This document shows positions 53,475-62,711 of a DNA stretch of 64,000 nucleotides, piece after piece. The notes under the pieces are model-generated. The model was not told where the DNA came from. It saw only the letters and a program-made list of their open reading frames with translations, and did no database searches. Numbering within the stretch: position 1 is the stretch's first letter; every line of letters starts with the position of its first letter. A program made the translations under genes and the position numbers. The stretch is from NCBI RefSeq assembly GCF_947492535.1, contig NZ_CANLNH010000006.1:1-64000 (forward strand). The letters run 5' to 3'. The DNA is from an uncultured Dokdonia sp. GTDB taxonomy: Bacteria > Bacteroidota > Bacteroidia > Flavobacteriales > Flavobacteriaceae.

Positions 53475-53482
53475 CAAAAATA
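53475..53482 (-). promoter_or_regulatory. -7 box of the DUF4369-TlpA gene
   Basis: CAAAAATA on the plus strand, that is TATTTTTG on the minus strand. It overlaps the ATG at 53477, so translation must begin downstream, at 53453. No clear TTG is seen at -33. Confidence 0.5.
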
Positions 53483-53567
53483 CTTATTATCCGTCTAATA
53501 TGCTATGATTGTATTTTGTTTTATGAGTACAACATAGTCGTAAGAAAATAATATACCCAACAAACTC

Positions 53568-55946
53568 ATGGCTTTTTTAGAAGAAGATTTCCCGATGCAG
53601 ATTCACGTTAGCTTTGAGAAGTTAATAGAATCTTATAAAACGTACCTTACTGATGATAGTGATGCATTGCATAAAGAGCGTGCACATCGTGTGATCAGTA
53701 TTGCCGAAGAATACCCAGAACTTATCGAGGGGCTTACTACGATAACACAAGTAGAAGCATTACAACCTCAAATAGATCTACTCTTGGCAGATTTGTTTTC
53801 TGATATTTTACAGCAAAACGAAATTAAAATTGCTTGTCTTCCTTTTAATGAATTTATCATTAAGTCATCTAGACGTTACAAAAAAATCATAACGGACGCT
53901 GGTGATGATTATCAAGTAGAGATCAGTAATTTTGATAAAGACCATATGTACATTATGGGATGTAGCATCATCTTAAAGATGTCTGGCTATAGTATTGATT
54001 TTAGAAGACCTTTCTTTTATGATATTCCTGATGCAGATGGCATTATGAGGTATTATAGAATGTTATATAACGCAGATTATATAACGATTGAAAGGGGGGC
54101 AGATGCTCCTGAAATTACTGATGGTGATGTTGAAGTGTTATTAGATAATTTTGATAATATAGACATGTGGAAAGAAAAATTTCCACCTCGTAGCTGGCAT
54201 TTTAAAGGATTTGTATTAGCAAACTTATACGATGCAACTTCAGATGTTTCATTATCTGAATTTAAGACGAGCCTTTTAAAATATGATAAAAGTGATGTAG
54301 ATTTTATAGAAGGGTTTCATAATATCTTTCAAGCAATATTTAACCTTCCAGAAATTAAAGTAGGGTTTTCTAATTATAATGACGAAGAGCTGACCTTAGA
54401 ACGTGTTCCTTATAATAATGTCGAAAGCTTTGTCTTGAATGCAGAACAGAAGAGAGCTTGTAAGAGTGCATTATGTAGCGGTTCTTTTTATACCATTTTT
54501 ACACAAAAACAATTTTTTGCAGTTTCTGATGTTGAACGTTATTTGAGTTCAGACCCAACAGAACATTTTTATAAAAACCTTTTAGATCAGAATATAAAGA
54601 GTGCCATTTTTGCTCCTATTTCTGATGGAGATAATTTTTTAGGTCTGTTAGAAATTGTGTCTCCTAATAAACGCGAACTTAATAGCATCAATGCAAACAA
54701 GTTACTAGATGTAATGCCATATCTCCTAGATTCGGTGAAGCGTTCTAGAGAACAAATGGAAAATGAATTAGAAATCATTATCCAAAATGAATGTACTTCT
54801 ATACATCCTAGTGTGTATTGGAAATTTAGAAAAGAGGCAAAACGTGTGATGTCAGCTCAAATAGACACGGGAAACTCTGTGGCTTATAGAGATGTTGTGT
54901 TTAAAGATGTCTATCCATTATTTGGGCAAATAGATATCAAAGGATCTTCTCAAGCTAGAAATACAGCCGTTCAAAAGGATTTATTATTACAACTTAAAGA
55001 AATTAAAAAGATTCTTGAGTTTGCTAATGAACCTAAAAAACTGCCTGTTTTTGAAGAATTCTTATTTAGAATAAACACATTTGTAGAAGGAATAAAAGAA
55101 GGGCTACAAGTAGATAGTGAGCGAGGTATTCTTGATTTTTTAAGTTTTGATGTACACCCTCTATTTGACCACTTAAAAAAACAAGAAGGTATTATAGGAT
55201 CTCTTATAGAGGAATATAATGAGCAGTTAGAAGATGGGATGGGACTTATCTATAAGTATCGAAAATCTTATGATGAGTCTGTTATGCTTATCAATAAGCG
55301 CATGGCTTCTGTTTTAGATAAGAAACAAGAAGAGGCACAGCATATGTATCCTCATTTTTATGAGCGATTTAAAACAGATGGTGTAGAGCATAATATGTAT
55401 ATAGGAGAATCTATTACAAGAGAGAATAGTTTCAATAAAATATATCTATATAATCTTAGATTATGGCAATTGCAAGTAATGTGCGAAATGGAAAATGCGC
55501 ACTATAAACTTTCGAAGAAGTTACCGCACCCGCTGGATGTTGCTTCTATGATCTTAGTCTTTAATACGTCCTTGTCTGTTCGTTTTAGAATGGATGAAAA
55601 ACGTTTTGATGTAGATGGCACATACAATGCCCGTTATGAGGTAGTTAAAAAACGTGTTGATAAAGCGTATATAAAAGGCACAAGCGAGCGTGTAACCCAG
55701 CCTGGTAAAATAGCGATAGTATACAGCCAAAAAGATGATGAACGTGAGTATATGCGTTACATCAAGTTTTTACAAGCAAAACAATATCTTGGAGAGAGTG
55801 TGGAAATTGTAGAGTTACAAGATTTACAAGCTGTAACAGGTCTGAAAGCTATACGCGTGGAAGTATTGTATAAGATTCCAACTAAAAAGGACGAAGAAAA
55901 ACAGTATTATACATACGAAGATCTTATAGAAGAGATTCGTTCTTAA
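53568..55946 (+). CDS. Large GAF-domain protein
   Basis: 792 residues, soluble. A GAF-like domain is recognisable at about 290-390 (FLNAEQKRACKSALCSGS, IKSAIFAPISDGDNFLGLLE); the rest is long helical sequence with no catalytic motif. GAF domains bind small ligands such as cyclic nucleotides. It faces the HD-Pycsar-type gene, sharing a terminator region with it (convergent). Function unknown; a link with nucleotide signalling is a hypothesis. Confidence 0.85.
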   Translation: MAFLEEDFPMQIHVSFEKLIESYKTYLTDDSDALHKERAHRVISIAEEYPELIEGLTTITQVEALQPQIDLLLADLFSDILQQNEIKIACLPFNEFIIKSSRRYKKIITDAGDDYQVEISNFDKDHMYIMGCSIILKMSGYSIDFRRPFFYDIPDADGIMRYYRMLYNADYITIERGADAPEITDGDVEVLLDNFDNIDMWKEKFPPRSWHFKGFVLANLYDATSDVSLSEFKTSLLKYDKSDVDFIEGFHNIFQAIFNLPEIKVGFSNYNDEELTLERVPYNNVESFVLNAEQKRACKSALCSGSFYTIFTQKQFFAVSDVERYLSSDPTEHFYKNLLDQNIKSAIFAPISDGDNFLGLLEIVSPNKRELNSINANKLLDVMPYLLDSVKRSREQMENELEIIIQNECTSIHPSVYWKFRKEAKRVMSAQIDTGNSVAYRDVVFKDVYPLFGQIDIKGSSQARNTAVQKDLLLQLKEIKKILEFANEPKKLPVFEEFLFRINTFVEGIKEGLQVDSERGILDFLSFDVHPLFDHLKKQEGIIGSLIEEYNEQLEDGMGLIYKYRKSYDESVMLINKRMASVLDKKQEEAQHMYPHFYERFKTDGVEHNMYIGESITRENSFNKIYLYNLRLWQLQVMCEMENAHYKLSKKLPHPLDVASMILVFNTSLSVRFRMDEKRFDVDGTYNARYEVVKKRVDKAYIKGTSERVTQPGKIAIVYSQKDDEREYMRYIKFLQAKQYLGESVEIVELQDLQAVTGLKAIRVEVLYKIPTKKDEEKQYYTYEDLIEEIRS

Positions 55947-55980
55947 AAAAATGCCTAGTATAATTACTAGGCATTTTTTA
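55945..55980. terminator. Bidirectional terminator between GAF and HD-Pycsar genes
   Basis: ATGCCTAGTA-TAAT-TACTAGGCAT (10-bp perfect stem) with A-run before and T-run after. Confidence 0.92.
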
Positions 55981-55995
55981 TGATTTTATATAAAA

Positions 55996-57189
55996 TTATG
56001 TAAGTACTGTAACAGGTTCTTGCATTTTGAAATAAATTGCAAATGCAATTACAGAGGCGATAATACCTATTATAAATACAGTATACGTAATTCTTAAAAT
56101 ACGATACTTTCTATCTAATACAATTCCTAAGAAATATAAATCTTTCGTAAGTGCAGAATAGATATAATCTTTGTCTTGCATCATTTCATTAATAGCCCAC
56201 TCAAAATCTGTAAGACTCATTTTATGAAAATTACCAAAGAATAATAAGTTTACCTTCTTCTGTTCTACATCTTCTCTGGTAAACTTTCCCATCGTTACAT
56301 TGGGTCGTGTCGCTAATACAGACAAGATCATTGAGATGATACTAAATACGATGAAAACAACGGTAGGAACAATAAGATAAGAGTTTGACGGATTATCTAG
56401 TTTTGGAATTAAATTTGATAACGCCATAGATAAAATAATGGCATTTACTGATAATAAGATGTTAGCCTTTGTATCTGCGATATCACTTAACTTAATATGA
56501 TTACGTAACGTAATACGGAACATTGATTGCACTCCTTTTTCAGGGCTTTCATCTTTGAGTTTTGCTTTTAATTTTTCTTTTTTCTTTGCTTTTTTTAATT
56601 TCTTCTGCTCTTTAAGCATTTCCATAAGATTTGCATCCTTTTTTGGTTTCCAATGTTCTATAGCATACGAAGTATAGTAATGATGTGCAGTTGTAAACAT
56701 TTCTATATTACACTTGCGCCAGTCTTCTAAAGAATTTTCTGCAATACCTTGAATACGAAGTTCTTGTCGTAAATATTCACTCGCTTCTTCAAAGTAGCTT
56801 TTTGCAAAGTGTGATGCATCTGCATCTCGTAAAATTTTATCGAGTTCGCTTTCAGGCGTATTATCCATTTTAGTAGCCATAATGGCTTGTGATATACGGG
56901 CTATTCGATCTTTAGCATGTGCTTCTTCTGTCAGGAAATCTTCGGCTATTTTTACAGAGTTTTCTTCGTGATCATCTCTTCCATATATATATCCAGTGTC
57001 ATGTAGAAGTGCCGCAAGAAGGATATCTTCCTTTTCTTCTTCGGATAAATCACTCTTTTCTATAATTTCTTTAGTACTTTTATAGACACGTTTTGCGTGT
57101 ACATAATTATGGTAAATACATGTCTTTGGAAGCTGCTTTTCTAAAAGATTAGCGACAAAAGCGTCTGTTTTTTCAACTAAAGAAGTCAT
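55996..57189 (-). CDS. HD phosphohydrolase fused to a Pycsar-effector-type membrane domain
   Basis: 397 residues. The N-terminal HD domain (about 20-180) has HNYVHAKRV, the metal pair LLHDTGYIYG (His63-Asp64) and RDADASHF (Asp122/124), as in cyclic-nucleotide or ppGpp-type hydrolases. A Lys-rich charged linker (about 183-213) is followed by a DUF5706/Pycsar-effector TM domain (about 220-397) starting with TLRNHIKLSDIADTKANILL and having three TM helices (about 240-262, 272-294, 369-388). DUF5706 domains are known effectors of the Pycsar phage defence, activated by cCMP or cUMP. No pyrimidine cyclase is in the window. Activity is inferred. Confidence 0.85.
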   Translation of the reverse strand: MTSLVEKTDAFVANLLEKQLPKTCIYHNYVHAKRVYKSTKEIIEKSDLSEEEKEDILLAALLHDTGYIYGRDDHEENSVKIAEDFLTEEAHAKDRIARISQAIMATKMDNTPESELDKILRDADASHFAKSYFEEASEYLRQELRIQGIAENSLEDWRKCNIEMFTTAHHYYTSYAIEHWKPKKDANLMEMLKEQKKLKKAKKKEKLKAKLKDESPEKGVQSMFRITLRNHIKLSDIADTKANILLSVNAIILSMALSNLIPKLDNPSNSYLIVPTVVFIVFSIISMILSVLATRPNVTMGKFTREDVEQKKVNLLFFGNFHKMSLTDFEWAINEMMQDKDYIYSALTKDLYFLGIVLDRKYRILRITYTVFIIGIIASVIAFAIYFKMQEPVTVLT

Positions 57190-57238
57190 ACGTAGAATTT
57201 TGTTTTTCTTAGACCTAAAATTACATGAAAAATTACAT

Positions 57239-60200
57239 ATGAAGATAAAATACCTTTTTGTTTATAGTTTCGTTCTGATTTTTATGTTTGGCTGTGCGAC
57301 CTATGCGCCCCAATTTGCAGAGGTTAATGGGCAAAGTACGCTTTCGCGAAAGCGTGAAAAAGCAACGTCATTTTATTTTATAGGTGATGCTGGTGGTGCT
57401 AAGCAAGGCAAGAGTACCGATGCTTTAAAAGCCCTTAAAAAACTTATTGATACTTCAGATACTAAAGATGATTATACCATTTTTCTAGGAGATAATATCT
57501 ATCCGGATGGATTACCTGCTAAAGGTACTGAAGATAGAGAATTGGCTGCTTATAGATTACAAGCTCAAGTAGATGCCGTTAGTAATTTTAAAGGGGATGT
57601 TGTTTTCATTCCTGGAAATCACGATTGGTATAACGACGGACTTAAAGGTTTAAAGCGTCAAGAAGAATTTATAGAAGAGGCACTTGATGATAATGAAGCT
57701 TTTCAACCAGAAAACGGGTGTCCTATAGAATCTATTTCTATTTCAGAAGAAATAGAACTAATTATTATTGATTCACAATGGTACATAGAAAATTGGGATA
57801 GAAATCCGACGATGAATGATGAATGCGAAATACGAACACGTGCTGATTTTTTTCTAGAAATTGAAAGTGAATTCAAAAAAAATAATGAAAAAACGATTCT
57901 TGTAGCAATGCACCATCCTATGTATACCAATGGGATACATGGAGGGACATTTGCTATCGAAAAGCATTTATTTCCTTTTCAAGCAAAAATACCGTTGCCT
58001 GGTATTGCAAGTTTAGTAACGCAAGTACGTGGTCAGGGAGGTGTTTCCATACAGGACAGAGTTAATAAGCGATATACAGAACTTATGGATAGGCTTGCTA
58101 CACTCTCTTATGATACCAATAAAGTAATCTTTGTTTCTGGTCATGAGCACAGTTTACAGTATATAGAACATGATGGAATTAAACAAATAGTAAGTGGATC
58201 GGGAGCAAAAAAATCTGCAGCGCGTCTTCGTAATGATGGATTATTTGCTTACGGAGGTCAAGGATTTGCTGTTCTAGATGTATATGATGATAGGGCTTCA
58301 GAAGTTCGTTATTATTCAGCTATCGAAGGAAATCCAGAATTGCTTTTTCAAACAAAATTATTTGATAAAGATGTTGAATATGATACTAGTGACCTTCCTA
58401 CAACTTTTGAGCCTTATAAAGAAGCAGCCATCTATACGCAAGAGGATGTTGATAAAAGTGACGGATATGTAAAACTTTGGGGAAATCATTATAGAAATGT
58501 GTATGGAACATCAGTACGAGTACCTGTGCTTACCTTAGATACCTTAAAAGGGGGGATCACCATAGATAGAAAAGGTGGGGGGCACCAAACAAGATCATTG
58601 CGATTAGTAGATAAAGATGGAAGAAATTTTGCCTTACGCGCTGTTAAAAAAAGTGCAGTACAGTTCTTACAGTCTGTTGTATTTAAAGATAATTTTGTTC
58701 AGGAAGAATTTAGAGATACGTTTACAGAAGATGTGATTCTTGATTTTTACACGTCTAGTCATCCCTATGCAACACTTGCAGTAGGGACACTTGCCGATGC
58801 TATTGATGTATATCATACCAATCCGCAATTGGTATGGATGCCTAAGCATCCAACATTAGGAAAGTATAATCAGACCTATGGTGATGAATTATATGTTATT
58901 GAAGAGCGTCCAGATGATGGTTTTCTAGATGTTGCTTCTTTTGGTAAACCAGATAAAATAGAGAGTACGTCAGATTTGTTAGAAAACTTACGAGATGATG
59001 AAGAGTATAAAGTAGACGAGGCTTCCTATATTAGAGCACGTCTTTTTGATATGCTTATTGGAGACTGGGATCGTCATGCAGATCAATGGCGTTGGGCACG
59101 TTTTGATTCTGAAAACAAGAAAGTGTATAAACCTATTCCAAGGGACAGAGATCAAGTATTCTCTAATTATGATGGCACCTTGCTTTCGTTAGCAAAAGCT
59201 TTAATACCGCCAGCAAGACAATTTCAAACATATGGACCAGAACTTAAAAATATTGAATGGATGAACATCGCAGGAAGTAAGTTAGATCATGCATTACTTC
59301 CTAATTCAACCAAAAAAGATTGGATTGCACAAGCTACTTTTATTCAAGAAAACCTTACCGATGAGGCAATAGATAACGCTTTTACAAAATTTCCAGTAGA
59401 AGTCCAAGATGAAGTCCTTGAAGAAGTAAAAAAGTCTCTTAAGTTACGCAGAGGGAATCTTGTAGATATTACAAATGAATATTTTAATCAGCTTTCTAAG
59501 CTGGTTATTATCAAAGGGACTGATAAGGATGATCACTTTGAAATTACAAGAGAAAATAATGGTACACGTATTCAAGTATCACGTATAAAAAAGGGAGAAG
59601 TGATGCCTCCTTTTATAGATCGATTAATAACCTCTAAAGAGACTAAAGAAATATGGGTATATGGTCTTGATGATGACGATACATTTCACGTAAGTGGAAA
59701 AGGGAAAAAACCAATTTTCATGCGTATTATCGGAGGGCAAAACAATGATAGTTATACCATAGATGATGGTAGACGTCTTAAAGTGTATGATCATAAAACA
59801 AAACCGAATACAGTTATTAAACGTGGAGGAGCAAACTTCAAAAGGTCAAATATTTATACCAATAATACGTATGATTTTAATAAAACAATAACTCATGTAA
59901 ATAGTATTCTTCCTTCTGTAGGTTTTAACCCGGATGATGGTATTAGTATAGGCTTGCAAAATACGTATACTGTAAGCGGATTTAAAAATGACCCTTATCA
60001 TAGAAAACATATTTTTAAAGCTGGATATTTCTTTGCAACAAGTGGATTTGACTTAAGCTATGATGGAGAGTTTGCAAACTCAATAGGGGAGTGGAACCTT
60101 AAGATTGGTGCTCGATTTACGAGTGAAAATTTTGCATTGAACTTTTTTGGGCTTGGAAATGAAACTGAAAACTTTGATGATGATTTAGATCTTGATTTTA

Positions 60201-60937
60201 ACCGTGTTAAAACAAGTATTAATGAAGTGCATATTGGAGTTGTAAAAGATAATAATTACGGGAGCAGAATTGGATTTATTGCAAAAGCAGAACGTATTGA
60301 AATAGAAGATACAGATGGACGTTTTATTACACAAGTTTTTGATCAAGATGCCGCAATTTTTGATGCTCAATATTTTGCTGGGGCAGAAGCTTCTTATCAG
60401 TTTTTAAGTGCAAATAATCCTGCAAATCCTTCCAAGGGAATGGAGTTCTTATTAAAAGTAGGTTCTAAAGTGAATCTTGAAGATACGGATCGTATTTATG
60501 GATATATCTCTCCTACGTTAGGATTTTATAATTCGCTTTCGCGAAATAAAAAACTGGTGCTTAAAACAAAGGTACAAGGGCAATTTAATATTGGCGATTC
60601 CTTTGAATTTTATCAGGGCGCAACACTGGGAGCCCGAAATGGATTACGTGGTTTTAGAAATGAACGCTTTACAGGAGAGTCTGCTTTAGCTGGAAGTGCT
60701 GATTTAAGATATAGTTTTAATCAATTTAAAACGGGATTACTCCCTATACAAATTGGTGTTTTTGGAGGAGGAGATCTAGGTCGAGTATGGCTTGATGGAG
60801 AAATAAGCGATACGTGGCACACCTCTATAGGAGGAGGTTTTTGGGTCAATGCCGTCGATATGATTTCAGGCCAATTTGGAGCCTTTAATTCTGATGATGG
60901 ACTCCGTATTAACTTTGGATTTGGATTGCGCTTGTAA
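57239..60937 (+). CDS. Outer-membrane lipoprotein: metallophosphoesterase, kinase-like domain and beta-barrel
   Basis: 1232 residues from ATG 57239. Lipobox FMFGCATY. (1) Calcineurin-type phosphoesterase, about 44-350: GDAGG, FLGDN, GNHDW (126-130), MHHP (225-226), GHEH (301-304). (2) A middle region, about 430-680, with GGGHQT then FALRAVKK (a glycine-rich loop and a Lys), and LIGDWDRHADQW (608-617) then IPRDRDQVF (635-638), like the catalytic and metal loops of FAM20/HipA/CotH-type kinases. (3) A BamA-type beta-barrel over the last 340 residues. A palindrome encodes TLSRKR at 35-39. Fusion of this kind is unusual; the kinase part is inferred. Confidence 0.85.
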   Translation: MKIKYLFVYSFVLIFMFGCATYAPQFAEVNGQSTLSRKREKATSFYFIGDAGGAKQGKSTDALKALKKLIDTSDTKDDYTIFLGDNIYPDGLPAKGTEDRELAAYRLQAQVDAVSNFKGDVVFIPGNHDWYNDGLKGLKRQEEFIEEALDDNEAFQPENGCPIESISISEEIELIIIDSQWYIENWDRNPTMNDECEIRTRADFFLEIESEFKKNNEKTILVAMHHPMYTNGIHGGTFAIEKHLFPFQAKIPLPGIASLVTQVRGQGGVSIQDRVNKRYTELMDRLATLSYDTNKVIFVSGHEHSLQYIEHDGIKQIVSGSGAKKSAARLRNDGLFAYGGQGFAVLDVYDDRASEVRYYSAIEGNPELLFQTKLFDKDVEYDTSDLPTTFEPYKEAAIYTQEDVDKSDGYVKLWGNHYRNVYGTSVRVPVLTLDTLKGGITIDRKGGGHQTRSLRLVDKDGRNFALRAVKKSAVQFLQSVVFKDNFVQEEFRDTFTEDVILDFYTSSHPYATLAVGTLADAIDVYHTNPQLVWMPKHPTLGKYNQTYGDELYVIEERPDDGFLDVASFGKPDKIESTSDLLENLRDDEEYKVDEASYIRARLFDMLIGDWDRHADQWRWARFDSENKKVYKPIPRDRDQVFSNYDGTLLSLAKALIPPARQFQTYGPELKNIEWMNIAGSKLDHALLPNSTKKDWIAQATFIQENLTDEAIDNAFTKFPVEVQDEVLEEVKKSLKLRRGNLVDITNEYFNQLSKLVIIKGTDKDDHFEITRENNGTRIQVSRIKKGEVMPPFIDRLITSKETKEIWVYGLDDDDTFHVSGKGKKPIFMRIIGGQNNDSYTIDDGRRLKVYDHKTKPNTVIKRGGANFKRSNIYTNNTYDFNKTITHVNSILPSVGFNPDDGISIGLQNTYTVSGFKNDPYHRKHIFKAGYFFATSGFDLSYDGEFANSIGEWNLKIGARFTSENFALNFFGLGNETENFDDDLDLDFNRVKTSINEVHIGVVKDNNYGSRIGFIAKAERIEIEDTDGRFITQVFDQDAAIFDAQYFAGAEASYQFLSANNPANPSKGMEFLLKVGSKVNLEDTDRIYGYISPTLGFYNSLSRNKKLVLKTKVQGQFNIGDSFEFYQGATLGARNGLRGFRNERFTGESALAGSADLRYSFNQFKTGLLPIQIGVFGGGDLGRVWLDGEISDTWHTSIGGGFWVNAVDMISGQFGAFNSDDGLRINFGFGLRL
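57338..57355. repeat. TTTCGCGAAA palindrome, copy 12 (inside the phosphoesterase/barrel gene)
   Basis: ACGCTTTCGCGAAAGCGT, plus-strand reading TLSRKR, in the linker between the lipid anchor and the phosphoesterase domain. Confidence 0.95.
60534..60546. repeat. TTTCGCGAAA palindrome, copy 13 (inside the phosphoesterase/barrel gene)
   Basis: CGCTTTCGCGAAA, a core copy without the GCG extension on the right, read as SLSRNK in the barrel region. Confidence 0.85.
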
Positions 60938-60941
60938 TATT

Positions 60942-61484
60942 TTATACTAAGCTATAATCCCTAGTAGTTAGTATATTTATAAGTTCTTTATTTAATTTAA
61001 TTAACGGTTTTAATACATGTGTCCAATTATCAAATTCTAAATGATATTTTGTGGTAAGTATATATTCAGTTTCGGAATTTGTGCCAGAAATTGTTGGTTC
61101 AAAAATACTGTCTTTTGCAATCTTATTTAACTGCTTTAAAGTATCATTATCTTTAAGAAATACACTTAGTTTTTTATGCTTAGATATGATTTTAAATCGA
61201 TTGTTTTTATTGAATGAAAAAAGTGTTGAGAAATGACTTTTAGTTTCTATAGTAAAGTCTGGGGCTTTTATTGCTAAAGGTAACTTGCAAATACATCTTC
61301 CTATATATTGAGTACCTGTTTTATTAGATATGTATATAATATAATCTTTATAGGGTATTTCTAATTGAAACGTCATTTGTGGACTTCTCACACCCCATCC
61401 GATTGCAAGACCTTCATCAGAGAAGTAAAATTTCCCATTTTCTTCAGAGGCGATATTTTTAAATATATCAATATAAAACTTCAT
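60942..61484 (-). CDS. Protein of unknown function
   Basis: 180 residues, soluble, no signal peptide. Strand-rich first half and a mixed second half (LNKIAKDSIFEPTISGTNSE, FDNWTHVLKPLIKLNKELIN). No family was recognised. It is convergent with the phosphoesterase/barrel gene, with only 4 nt between the stop codons. Confidence 0.7.
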   Translation of the reverse strand: MKFYIDIFKNIASEENGKFYFSDEGLAIGWGVRSPQMTFQLEIPYKDYIIYISNKTGTQYIGRCICKLPLAIKAPDFTIETKSHFSTLFSFNKNNRFKIISKHKKLSVFLKDNDTLKQLNKIAKDSIFEPTISGTNSETEYILTTKYHLEFDNWTHVLKPLIKLNKELINILTTRDYSLV

Positions 61485-61555
61485 ATAATATTGGTATACT
61501 GTAGTTGAAAAATGTTACATAAATCCGTGTATTGTTTTGAAATCATTATATTTAA

Positions 61556-61579
61556 AAAACAGGTATAAATACCTGTTTT
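61556..61579. promoter_or_regulatory. Perfect hairpin in a divergent promoter region
   Basis: AAAACAGGTAT-AA-ATACCTGTTTT, 11-bp arms. It lies upstream of both flanking genes (starts at 61484, minus, and 61633, plus), so it is not an ordinary end-of-gene terminator; it could be an operator or a 5-prime-leader structure. Confidence 0.5.
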
Positions 61580-61632
61580 ATTGTGATGGATAGTGTTTAG
61601 ATTGATTTTCTAACCTCTAATCCATACTTTCT

Positions 61633-62445
61633 ATGAAAACGATCCAATTCGTATTGTTTTTTCTATTATTCTTTAGTGCTTATAATTCATTTGGTCAAGT
61701 AGACCAGTCTTCTCCTCAATCTGAAGATAAAGTGATACTTCCAAACAATCTACATGAGTTGGAAGTAGAACGTTTGGAACTCATTTCAAATATGTATGGG
61801 ATGATGTATGAAATTAGTAGTCTTTTTACAGAATTAGAACGATCTGAAAACTTAGAAAAATTAGTAAAAAATTACGAAGAGCTAAAGAAAACTAATTTAG
61901 ATACGACCATGTTTGCTGTAGATCATGAATTACAAGTCAAAAGACTTCATGATATTAAAACGCAAATTATTTTACCCATACTTAGTTCTGATGTTGATGT
62001 AAGTTCTTTAGATGTGGAATCTATGAGTGTTTCTGAAGGCTTTAGACGTATTATAGAAAATAAAGTGCAACATGTTCTTAAAAAGACAGATGAGTTATCA
62101 AGTGTCGGAGCAAAAGTTACTGAACTTAACAATACATCGTATGTAGGACAAAATTTCAAAAAACAAATTAGTTGGTCATTTGCCTTTTTAGTGGGTATTG
62201 TGATTGTAGGCTTCTTTATTATAGCAAATAGGGATGATCAAATACGTAAATCTATTTTTACTGGCGATGCAGGACTACAATTCATTACGATATTTTCTAT
62301 CATTATTGCTATTATCTTATTTGGAATTACAGAGGTTCTTGGTGGAAAAGAAATTTCTGCGCTACTTGGCGGGATTTCAGGATATATTTTAGGGCGTAGT
62401 AGTCTTTCAAAGCCTTTTAAAACCAAAGAAGCTAAAACGGAATGA
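61633..62445 (+). CDS. Exported coiled-coil protein with C-terminal membrane helices
   Basis: 270 residues. Signal peptide 1-21 (ends SFGQ). A helical, coiled-coil-rich region (about 40-170) with LEVERLELISNMYGMMYEIS, then two or three TM helices (about 182-199, 216-234 and 236-252, the last Gly-rich: LGGKEISALLGGISGYILG) and a basic tail. No family was recognised. Confidence 0.75.
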   Translation: MKTIQFVLFFLLFFSAYNSFGQVDQSSPQSEDKVILPNNLHELEVERLELISNMYGMMYEISSLFTELERSENLEKLVKNYEELKKTNLDTTMFAVDHELQVKRLHDIKTQIILPILSSDVDVSSLDVESMSVSEGFRRIIENKVQHVLKKTDELSSVGAKVTELNNTSYVGQNFKKQISWSFAFLVGIVIVGFFIIANRDDQIRKSIFTGDAGLQFITIFSIIIAIILFGITEVLGGKEISALLGGISGYILGRSSLSKPFKTKEAKTE

Positions 62446-62711
62446 TATTCTAATTGAAGAAACTCAATGTTGATAAACCTGTAAGACATTCTCAAGAGTG
62501 TAAATTGAATCTATCTTTGCTTGTAGGTAGACTAATCATGCTGTCTGCTTAACTCATTTCAGTGTCTAGTGAAATCATGCTTAATACCTTGACACTAGAA
62601 TAGATTTCTTTTGTCAGGTCTAAGACTTGTTATTTATTTAATCTTTTATAACAATCCCTAAAAAGATACATAGGGCTGCGTTAAAAAACTAAAATGGATA
62701 TGAAATAGTAG
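62446..62711. other. Intergenic region between convergent genes
   Basis: No gene. It has CTAGTG/CACTAG pairs around 62565-62605 that could fold; nothing else is recognised. Confidence 0.4.

Noticed and set aside
55996-57189. A complete Pycsar phage-defence system
   Set aside because: No cyclase gene is present next to the effector-like protein, so only the domain, not a system, can be claimed.
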